From NCBI GenBank assembly GCA_900545525.1, contig UQZX01000006.1, positions 1 through 64,000 on the forward strand: 64,000 nt of DNA, in the 5' to 3' direction. The translations under genes were made by a program, and so were the position numbers. Below are positions 25,529 to 32,250 of this stretch, in pieces; the stretch's first letter is position 1; every line of letters begins with the position of its first letter. Under the pieces are notes generated by a model, which was not told the origin of the DNA, searched no databases, and saw only the letters and a program-made list of their open reading frames with translations. Source of the stretch: an uncultured Prevotella sp. GTDB lineage: Bacteria > Bacteroidota > Bacteroidia > Bacteroidales > Bacteroidaceae.

Positions 25529-26418
25529 ATTTTTCTTGTTTTGTCATTACGGAAATGCGTATACATCAGTCTGATACGACTGCGGAGTCTGTCTATATAC
25601 AGACTGTTTCTGTTGTTTCTTGATGAATTTTCCGGCTCGTCAATATTCAATATGTCGTTTTGAAAGGTACGTATTGTTATTCCATATTTTCGAAGAAACT
25701 GCAGTGAACCACGGTTCTTTTTTACTCTGCCCACAGAACGGCTCATGAAATGGTACACTCTGCTTGCTCCTATTCCTTTAAATTCGCGTATTCCAGCCAG
25801 CCACAACTTAGCGGAAAAGTCTGGGTCTGAAGCCATTCCCGGCGATAGTTCTACGCTGTATCCTCCCACTGTGTCCCATATATCGCGATGTACTATGCAT
25901 GGAGGTGACGTACTGCCTTTCCAATTCGGTATATAAATATCGTTGTAGTGTTTCAGTAAATCGTCTTCCCTAAATGTTTCAGGTGTCATACCATAATCCG
26001 CAACGCCTACACTTATTTTCCTGTTAGGGTGTGCTTGTGGCTGAATCATTGATGCCGATATATAAAAACGCTTATGCCCTATGGATTGTATGGTCTTTAA
26101 CAGGACACTGTCCCATTGCGGAAGAGCATACATGTCATCGTTCATATATACAATATATTCTGTTGTTACTAAAGTCCGCAGACTGTTTAATGCCCAGCAT
26201 ACCCCGATATTTTCTATCGAGTGGGTATATTTATATCCTTTATTGCGAACCCATTCAAGTGTCCCGTCGCTTCCTTCGTTCACATGTATTAATATTTCAT
26301 GTGTGTAACAGGAATTTCGTTCTATACTTTTAAGGCATAGTTTCAAAAACTCCAGATTGTTCCAGCTTGGGATAAGTATGGAGAATAAAGGTCCCTTTTC
26401 TTTTTTTGTTTCAGTCAT
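25513..26418 (-). CDS. Glycosyltransferase family 2
   Basis: A GT-A enzyme of 301 aa: FSILIPSWNNLEFLKLCLKSIERN at the N-terminus, ILIHVNEGSDGTLEWV, VYMNDDMYALPQW (the metal-binding NDD) and GMASDPDFSAKLWLAGI (acid/base region). The C-terminal part is basic and has no membrane segment. It lies within the LPS-core operon with ATGA overlap to the upstream GT4 gene. Sugar and acceptor are unknown. Confidence 0.87.
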   Translation of the reverse strand: MTETKKEKGPLFSILIPSWNNLEFLKLCLKSIERNSCYTHEILIHVNEGSDGTLEWVRNKGYKYTHSIENIGVCWALNSLRTLVTTEYIVYMNDDMYALPQWDSVLLKTIQSIGHKRFYISASMIQPQAHPNRKISVGVADYGMTPETFREDDLLKHYNDIYIPNWKGSTSPPCIVHRDIWDTVGGYSVELSPGMASDPDFSAKLWLAGIREFKGIGASRVYHFMSRSVGRVKKNRGSLQFLRKYGITIRTFQNDILNIDEPENSSRNNRNSLYIDRLRSRIRLMYTHFRNDKTRKIWEQI

Positions 26419-27566
26419 GATGATTTTGTAATCGTTCTTAATGTATCCTTTATAATATTGTCATAAACGCGTTGAAGTCTGCATGCCATGGACTTGTCTG
26501 TAAAAAGCAGAGAATATTCCTTACCGGTTATTTCCATTTCATCGTGTTTGATATTGTTATTGCATATTTGCAGTATGGCGTTTGCCCATTTTTCTTCGTC
26601 ATACGGTTCAACGTATATGGAACCGGGACCGCCGGCTTCTTCAAGGCATGAACCTTTAGCTGCTACAACGGGAGTTCCTGAAGCCAGAGCTTCTGCAATG
26701 GGAATGCCAAATCCCTCGAATATGGACGGCAGTACAAATACTGTTGCAGTCTTGTATATGACCGGAAGATATTCATTGGGTACATCATTTAATATGTGTA
26801 ACCTGTTGTATGTACCGTTAGTCTTTGCCGTGCAGACTATTTTATTTTGATATTCGGTGCGCTTTCCGACAAGTACTGCATGTATTTCTTTTGGAAGATG
26901 TGCCAGTGCTTTCACTATTGTTTCTTGATTTTTGCGCGTTTGTATTGTGCCTACGCATAATATGTACTTTTCAGGCAGTTTCAGCATGTTTCGGCAACGT
27001 GTGACTTCTCTTTCCTTTAAAGGCTGCCTGAATTTGTCTGATATGCTTTGGTATACAACAGATATTTTCTTTTCGTCTATACCATAGAAGTTTATAATGT
27101 CCTGTTTGGTTGTATTGCTTACGGCTATGACATGGTCTGCAATTCGGCAGGCATAATAAGTCTTTACCCTAAGTATCATGCGTGACAGCCATCTGTAGGT
27201 TTCAGGGTGCCGTATGAATATCAGGTCGTGTATAGTGACAACGGTTTTACATCTTGAATGGTTGATGAAAAAGGGCAGTTCGTTGCTTAGTCCGTGATAT
27301 ATGTCCACATTTTCGTGGCGTATTGAATACCATGAAAGGAAGCATCGCCATATTTCGCATAGAAAGCCGTTACGGCGTATCCATTTGCCAGGTATGACAA
27401 TTTTAATGTTACTGCTATATCCGGATACTTTCTGTCCTGGAACAAAAAGAACACTCTCCATGTTCTTATGTCCATGCAGTTCCAATGCTGCTATGCAACG
27501 CCGGCAATAGTTGCCGATACCCGTAGAGTTGGTAAAGATTTTCTTTGCCTCAAATCCAATCTTCAT
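26415..27566 (-). CDS. Glycosyltransferase family 4 (group 1)
   Basis: A GT-B retaining enzyme of 383 aa: N-terminal domain with DIYHGLSNELPFFINHSRCKTVVTIHDL, C-terminal domain with YILCVGTIQTRKNQETIVKAL and the signature EGFGIPIAEALASGTPVVAA (E-x7-E motif) near residue 290. A mannosyl- or glucosyltransferase is likely. It begins 7 nt after kdsB ends and overlaps the next gene by 4 nt. Confidence 0.9.
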   Translation of the reverse strand: MKIGFEAKKIFTNSTGIGNYCRRCIAALELHGHKNMESVLFVPGQKVSGYSSNIKIVIPGKWIRRNGFLCEIWRCFLSWYSIRHENVDIYHGLSNELPFFINHSRCKTVVTIHDLIFIRHPETYRWLSRMILRVKTYYACRIADHVIAVSNTTKQDIINFYGIDEKKISVVYQSISDKFRQPLKEREVTRCRNMLKLPEKYILCVGTIQTRKNQETIVKALAHLPKEIHAVLVGKRTEYQNKIVCTAKTNGTYNRLHILNDVPNEYLPVIYKTATVFVLPSIFEGFGIPIAEALASGTPVVAAKGSCLEEAGGPGSIYVEPYDEEKWANAILQICNNNIKHDEMEITGKEYSLLFTDKSMACRLQRVYDNIIKDTLRTITKSS

Positions 27567-27573
27567 AAAGATA

Positions 27574-28308
27574 TTAAATAAATCCGTTCTTTTTCATGTA
27601 CATTTCCACGCCTTCGATGTCTTTGCGTGTATCTACGGACAGTGACTTGCAGTGGCAGTTATAATAGTATATCGGCACACTGTTTTCTATAAAGCGGAAA
27701 GAGTCGTTTTCCTCAATTTTCTCAATGGGACCTCGTTTGGTGTTATGATAGAACTCAAGAGCTTTCCCTGTAAATGCACCTACGCCCACAAACTTATGAT
27801 ATACATAGTCCATGTTGCCTTTAGGATATGGTATAGGACTGCGTGATATGAAAAGACACCGGTTGTCATCGGATGTTACTATCTTAAGGTTTGTGGAATC
27901 AACAACTTCTACGGGATTGTCAAAATTCGTCATGAGATTAGATACATATAAGCTGTCTGTATCGATTACATCTGGAATGCATTGGACTATGGCATCGTGT
28001 GTCAGCAGAGGCTCGTCGCCGTTCACCATTACATAAAGGTCTGCATCAACCTTTGTGTATACTTCGTACAGGCGTTCCGTGGCAGTGTCGTGACTTGCGG
28101 AAGTCATAAGAACTTTTGCGCCAAACGTTTCAGCCAGATCCTTAATCTTTACTGTGTCGGTTGCTACATACACTTCTTCAAATTCGGTGCATGCCTTACA
28201 GTGTTCATAAACCCATTGCAGCATAGGCTTGCCGCATATTAATGCCAAAGGCTTTTCAAAAAAGCGCGATGATTCTGCACGGGCAGGGATTACGCAGATT
28301 ATTTTCAT
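27574..28308 (-). CDS. kdsB: 3-deoxy-manno-octulosonate cytidylyltransferase
   Basis: Activates Kdo to CMP-Kdo for transfer to lipid A. Motifs: VIPARAESSRFFEKPLALICGKPMLQWV (nucleotide binding, with a slightly altered R-x-x-S-x-R loop), VYVATDT, VNGDEPLL and the late FRFIENSVPIYYYNCHCKSLSVDTRKDIE. 244 aa is normal. It lies between the acyltransferase and the GT4 gene, in the same operon as waaA, the next enzyme in the pathway. Confidence 0.93.
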   Translation of the reverse strand: MKIICVIPARAESSRFFEKPLALICGKPMLQWVYEHCKACTEFEEVYVATDTVKIKDLAETFGAKVLMTSASHDTATERLYEVYTKVDADLYVMVNGDEPLLTHDAIVQCIPDVIDTDSLYVSNLMTNFDNPVEVVDSTNLKIVTSDDNRCLFISRSPIPYPKGNMDYVYHKFVGVGAFTGKALEFYHNTKRGPIEKIEENDSFRFIENSVPIYYYNCHCKSLSVDTRKDIEGVEMYMKKNGFI

Positions 28309-28324
28309 GTTATTGCTATGTTTA

Positions 28325-29236
28325 TTATTGTTTTATAATGTTTCTTGAGTTATCGGCATGTGCCCACCGTTTGTGTGACCACAACCAGTATTCAGGTCTC
28401 TCTATTATTGTCTGTTCCAGCATTTTCATGTATGTTTCGGTATAAGGATACGGTGTAAGGCAACTGTCGGAAGGACATAGATGCATAAAAGTCATGCGAT
28501 AATGTCCTCTTCCTGTCTTCTTTATGTCAAGATAAAGAAATGCGGCGTTGCATCGTTTTCCAAATAATTCAGCTCCGCATACCATGTCGGTGGGCTGGTT
28601 TAAAAATGTAATCCATTGGTTGTCCTTTGCATTATGTGGACGCTGATCAGAGATAAAACCTATAAGAAACGACTTTCCTGTCTGTTGTAATCTTAAAATC
28701 TTTCGTACGGCTTCATCCTGAGAGAGAAGCATTCCGTTCCATCGGCTTCGTATTTTCAGCATTATCTGGTTCATGTTCTTGTTGGCTATGTTGTGGTATA
28801 TTGTTGCCGTTGTGTCTGGGCTGGCATAACGTTTTTTTACTTCCTGTGCCCATTCCCAGTTACCGTAGTGTGACAGGAATACAAATATTGGGATATTCTT
28901 CTTTGCAAGACTTTCTACGATTTCATATCCGTATATGCTTACTCTCTTTCTCATTTCCTTGTCGCTTATATTAAACAACTTTATAGTTTCCACGAAAAGG
29001 TCGCATATATGCAGGTAGAATTTCCGCTCTATCCTTATGATTTCTTCCTTTGGCTTGTCAGGGAATGCATTCGTAAGATTACGTCGTACGGTCTTTCTGC
29101 GGTAGCGCAGTATATGGCAGACAAAGGGATATGCGGCATAACTGATGATATATAGAATTTTCAATGGCAGCAATGCCGTTGTATATATCAGGTTGTATGT
29201 TAGCAGGTATGATAACTTATTGGTCATGTTTGTCAA
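28325..29236 (-). CDS. Lysophospholipid/lipid A acyltransferase (LpxL/HtrB-like)
   Basis: A membrane-bound acyltransferase of the LpxL/LpxM family, 303 aa. One N-terminal hydrophobic segment (TTALLPLKILYIISYAAYPF), then the family pattern YRRKTVRRNLTNAFPDK, the catalytic HX4(D/E) as FLSHYGNWEWAQ, and GFISDQRP. It would add a secondary acyl chain to Kdo-lipid A. It overlaps waaA by 20 nt, and kdsB follows, so lipid A acylation and Kdo addition are co-expressed. Confidence 0.9.
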   Translation of the reverse strand: MTNMTNKLSYLLTYNLIYTTALLPLKILYIISYAAYPFVCHILRYRRKTVRRNLTNAFPDKPKEEIIRIERKFYLHICDLFVETIKLFNISDKEMRKRVSIYGYEIVESLAKKNIPIFVFLSHYGNWEWAQEVKKRYASPDTTATIYHNIANKNMNQIMLKIRSRWNGMLLSQDEAVRKILRLQQTGKSFLIGFISDQRPHNAKDNQWITFLNQPTDMVCGAELFGKRCNAAFLYLDIKKTGRGHYRMTFMHLCPSDSCLTPYPYTETYMKMLEQTIIERPEYWLWSHKRWAHADNSRNIIKQ

Positions 29237-30506
29237 TGATGTTTATAATTCGGTTTATTGAAATTTGGTTTTCGAATGTGTAGTTCTTTATTTTATGCTT
29301 AAGTTCTTCATATTTACCGTCGTTTGTCTTGAGAGACAGGAACCAGTTGTTCAGTTCGTGCTTGTTTCTTATAACCGTACCTATACCGTGTTCTTTCATT
29401 ATCCTTGCTATGGGTTGTCTTTTTACACATGGTCCATAAGCAACCGGTATGCCGTATGCCGCCGGTTCAACAACACTGTGCAGATATTTTGTAAAACCGC
29501 CGCCTACGTAAGCCCATTTGCCATATCTGTATATCTTTGCCAGTGAGCCTATAAAGTCTATTATCAGTGTCTGATATTTGGAGAAGTCTGTCTCGGGGGT
29601 ACATTCGGAGTATAATATAGAGTATCCTTCAAGATTAAATCTGATGTTGTTTAGTCCGTCCTCACTTATTTCGTGCGGAACGAATATAAATTTCGTATCT
29701 TTGTTGCAGTTGGCAAGATGAGCCATTATGTCCAAGTCCTTTTTATCACTAATGCTTCCGGCAATGAATACATCGCCAGCTTCGTGGCAAAATCGTTCTA
29801 TTGTTGCGTTCCCATAAGACGACAATGCCGTCGATACAGCGTTGTTGAATAATATGTTACCGGCTTTTATCCCATTGTGTATTCCTGTGGTGATGAGATT
29901 TTTTAGAGACCTGTCGTCTGTCACAAAGATGTTGGTGAACATTTGCAATGCCTGTCGGTGCATTCTTCCATACGGTTTGGAATATAAGGACTTGTCCTGT
30001 ATTAAGGCAGAGACAAGATATGCCGGTGTCTTGGTCAGCGACAGTTGTTTTATGTAATTGGGCCAGATGTCTGCCACGGCAAATATGGCAGCCTGTGGAT
30101 TAAGTGCTTTGACAAATCTGCCGGCGTTGGCTTCAGTGTCTACAGGCAGCAGAAACACTTTGTATATGAAATCCACGCTCCGTAGATTTTGCAGCATATA
30201 ACTGTATCCTGTCGTGGAGAAGAAAGTTACAACGACATTGCATTGCCGTGTATGTTTGATTTGTTGTATAAGCGGACGTATCACTGCATATTCACCCAAA
30301 GACGATGCATGAAACCAATATACTGGAATTGATTTATCTATTTTTGATGCCTCGGAGATGGTATTGTCGTCATTACGCAATAAAACAAACTCCTTTGTCT
30401 TTTTATTAATGAAATGACATCTTGTCCATGACTGCCGTGTCTTCAGTATATCCAATATACTACTAAAGGCTTTAATGCATGCGTTATATATATAATGTGT
30501 CAGCAT
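29217..30506 (-). CDS. waaA: 3-deoxy-D-manno-octulosonic acid transferase (Kdo transferase)
   Basis: Transfers Kdo from CMP-Kdo to the lipid A precursor. The N-terminus is hydrophobic (membrane anchor), then the family motif YWFHASSLGEYAVIRPLIQ with the catalytic glutamate (E72), VVTFFSTTGYS, and the C-terminal VGGGFTKYLHSVVEPAAYGIPVAYGP. 429 aa is normal. It is the first gene of an eight-gene leftward LPS-core operon. No promoter box is visible in the 55 nt between the upstream RNA terminator and its ATG, so it may depend on read-through. Confidence 0.93.
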   Translation of the reverse strand: MLTHYIYNACIKAFSSILDILKTRQSWTRCHFINKKTKEFVLLRNDDNTISEASKIDKSIPVYWFHASSLGEYAVIRPLIQQIKHTRQCNVVVTFFSTTGYSYMLQNLRSVDFIYKVFLLPVDTEANAGRFVKALNPQAAIFAVADIWPNYIKQLSLTKTPAYLVSALIQDKSLYSKPYGRMHRQALQMFTNIFVTDDRSLKNLITTGIHNGIKAGNILFNNAVSTALSSYGNATIERFCHEAGDVFIAGSISDKKDLDIMAHLANCNKDTKFIFVPHEISEDGLNNIRFNLEGYSILYSECTPETDFSKYQTLIIDFIGSLAKIYRYGKWAYVGGGFTKYLHSVVEPAAYGIPVAYGPCVKRQPIARIMKEHGIGTVIRNKHELNNWFLSLKTNDGKYEELKHKIKNYTFENQISINRIINIIDKHDQ

Positions 30507-30560
30507 TATTGTATATATAGCCTGTAGAATACCCCTGATTTGGCTTGTTTTTATAGGATT

Positions 30561-30664
30561 TGTAGAAAAGAAACGGCGCGGGTATTCTGTACTCCTGCTT
30601 ATCCCGGTTTCGAGGCTCTGGTAAACCTATACTGCAGAGATAAGCAACCAGTTAGCCCACGCCG
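30561..30664 (-). terminator. Terminator at the 3' end of the structured RNA, mutually exclusive with its closing helix
   Basis: The outer stem CGGCGTGGG/CCCGCGCCG encloses an inner hairpin and is followed by TTTCTTTTC. Its GGG (30656-30658) is also part of the 11-bp closing helix of the RNA, so full pairing of both is impossible. This is the layout of an attenuator, inferred only from base pairing. Confidence 0.5.
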
Positions 30665-31009
30665 GGAGATTTATACATAAATCCATAACATACTGTCAGC
30701 CGACTGTCCGGACATGTATCCGAAAACAGGACTGCACATGTTTGTGATTCTTGAAAATCACCCACGCAGGCGTCCGATTGCGTCGTCTTCAAGCAGTATT
30801 CGTTAATTTACCAGATTTTCGAAACCTGAAGATTGGACGTTCGTAACGCCATTCCTCTAATGCCGCCGCTGGATTTATCTTCACGAGATATTAGCGTTGT
30901 ACATCAGAACCATCGATGTGTTGGAACAGAAAGTTCCGTTTTGCAATGCCCGTTTACAGGACATCTGTTATAACCCCGCATGCCCGTTTTAGGGCTAACT
31001 GGATTTTAA
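30562..31009 (-). ncRNA. Unidentified structured RNA or long leader of the LPS-core operon
   Basis: On the minus strand a full promoter (31016-31047) would start an RNA near 31009. Its 5' end, CCAGTTAGCCC (31002-30992), pairs perfectly over 11 bp with GGGCTAACTGG (30658-30648), about 340 nt away. Next comes a hairpin: TGCTTATC (30646-30639) pairs with GATAAGCA (30603-30596), enclosing GGTTT with AAACC. Finally CGGCGTGGG (30664-30656) pairs with CCCGCGCCG (30582-30574), with a G-U pair that exists only on this strand, followed by a U-rich run. I found no RNase P, tmRNA, SRP or 6S landmarks. No reading frame of note fills it. Confidence 0.6.
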
Positions 31010-31015
31010 TAGTCA

Positions 31016-31047
31016 CAAAATTAAGTATTTCTTTTTATATAGCCAAA
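31016..31047 (-). promoter_or_regulatory. Promoter of the structured RNA / LPS-core operon
   Basis: On the minus strand TTTG (31044-31047) and TAATTTTG (31016-31023) are 20 nt apart, matching the Bacteroidota consensus in both boxes and in spacing. Confidence 0.7.
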
Positions 31048-31214
31048 ATAAAAATAGAAAATATCGTTGCCCGACCTTTTCATTTTATGCTTTTCTGTGC
31101 ATTGATATTACTCACTTATTATTGATTATCAATGAATTGCTGCCCATAAATATGCTGATTGATTACACAATAGTATATGCAATATTAAGAATTGTAGATA
31201 AGGAGAGAATTTGG

Positions 31215-31291
31215 AAACAATAGGTTTACGCCTCAAAAAGCATAGCTTTATGTATGCTAAAGCTATGCTTTACGACTCTAAAGCATAGCTT
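31215..31291. repeat. 22-bp-period array 2 (word GCATAGC)
   Basis: Boxes AAA-N7-TTT have words at 31218 (CAATAGG, diverged), 31240 (GCATAGC), 31262 (GCTATGC) and 31283 (GCATAGC). Spacing is 22, 22 and 21 bp. It uses the same word as array 1, 21 kb away. Between this array and the promoter at 31047 I see only AT-rich sequence. Confidence 0.8.
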
Positions 31292-31344
31292 ATTTCTTTA
31301 CGGTTATAAGATGTTGATTTTCAATATATTATCTGTGGGCGTTC

Positions 31345-31426
31345 AAAATGCCGTCTTTTAACGTCCAAGACACCGTCTTTTGTCTCACAAGATGCCGCCT
31401 TTGAGGATGCAAAATGCCACCTCTTG
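31345..31426. repeat. 22-bp-period array 3 (word TGCCGTC)
   Basis: Words at 31349 (TGCCGTC), 31371 (CACCGTC), 31393 (TGCCGCC) and 31415 (TGCCACC), exactly 22 bp apart, framed by A and T runs. It lies 54 bp from array 2 but uses an unrelated word. It ends 31 bp before the tetR stop codon. Confidence 0.8.
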
Positions 31427-31456
31427 TATTTTATTCCGAATATGTATTGTTTTGAG

Positions 31457-32095
31457 TTATCGGTTTCCGGTAAGAAACTTGTCAAGCTGTTTTATGCCCT
31501 TTTCCGTACAACATCCGCGCAGGGTCAGCAGTATAAGATTGTGAAAAATCTCCTGTAACGAGTATTTTCTGTACATTTCCGTCTCCATTACATGCTTCAT
31601 CGTGATGTCAAAAAATTGGGATATAATTTCAAAATTGAATGACGACATGAAAAAACCGTGCTCTATGCCCTGGCGGAAGAAGTCCTGCTGGCCGGTTTTT
31701 CTTTCAGCCTTATGTGTCTTATGCAGATAGTCCACGACAGTGGGATATTTGTTGATATCGCTGAAAAAGGCTGGATTAATGGCATCGAGTGCCTGCAATT
31801 TGTTCTTCATGAAATATACGATGATGTCTATTTCATTCTCTGCCTTGTTCGCATAGCATGCAAGATCTTGTGCAAGAAGCTCGTCATTATGTTTCATACA
31901 TTCAAGGAGCAGGTCCTCCTTGTTGCTGTATATCTCATATAACGTACGCTTTGATATCGACAGATTATTGGCAATGTCATCCATTTTGATTTTCTTCACG
32001 CCGTTTTCCTTGAAAAGCTCCATTGCCGTTTCAAGTATCCTGCGTTTCAGGCAGTTCCTGCTGTCGGATGTATTGTTTATCTTATTTTTATGCAT
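31457..32095 (-). CDS. TetR/AcrR family transcriptional regulator
   Basis: A one-component repressor-type protein of 212 aa. The N-terminal HTH is KRRILETAMELFKENGVKKIKMDDIANNLSISKRTLYEIYSNKEDLL (residues about 18-65, quoted here only as the canonical TetR helix-turn-helix region). The C-terminal ligand domain is unlike any I recognise. No transporter gene is beside it. It is divergent from maeB, with 155 bp between the starts. It has its own -7 box at 32114-32122. Confidence 0.88.
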   Translation of the reverse strand: MHKNKINNTSDSRNCLKRRILETAMELFKENGVKKIKMDDIANNLSISKRTLYEIYSNKEDLLLECMKHNDELLAQDLACYANKAENEIDIIVYFMKNKLQALDAINPAFFSDINKYPTVVDYLHKTHKAERKTGQQDFFRQGIEHGFFMSSFNFEIISQFFDITMKHVMETEMYRKYSLQEIFHNLILLTLRGCCTEKGIKQLDKFLTGNR

Positions 32096-32113
32096 AAGAA
32101 ATACGTTTTCATC

Positions 32114-32122
32114 GCAAAGTTA
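32114..32122 (-). promoter_or_regulatory. -7 box of tetR-family gene
   Basis: Reads TAACTTTGC on the minus strand, 18 nt upstream of the ATG. Confidence 0.6.
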
Positions 32123-32142
32123 ATAATTTATTTTAAAATCTA

Positions 32143-32173
32143 TTTGTGTTACCATGTTTTTTATTACTTTTGC
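32143..32173 (+). promoter_or_regulatory. Promoter of maeB
   Basis: TTTG (32143-32146) and TACTTTTGC (32165-32173) are 18 nt apart. The box lies 77 nt upstream of the maeB ATG. Since the tetR box is only about 45 bp away, the regulator could act on both. Confidence 0.6.
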
Positions 32174-32250
32174 AAGAGTTATTTACCAAAATAATAACAG
32201 TCTGAAAGAGACTGTGGCGTATTAGTTTTTCCAACGATTATCAATAAACT

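Noticed and set aside
30648..31002. MITE bounded by CCAGTTAGCCC/GGGCTAACTGG inverted repeats
   Set aside because: No target-site duplication is seen at the ends, and the right end abuts a consensus promoter. The 11-bp pair fits an RNA helix better. Not excluded until copies are searched.
30562..31009. RNase P RNA, tmRNA or 6S RNA
   Set aside because: The conserved cores (GAAAGUCC of RNase P, the tag frame and T arm of tmRNA) are absent on both strands.
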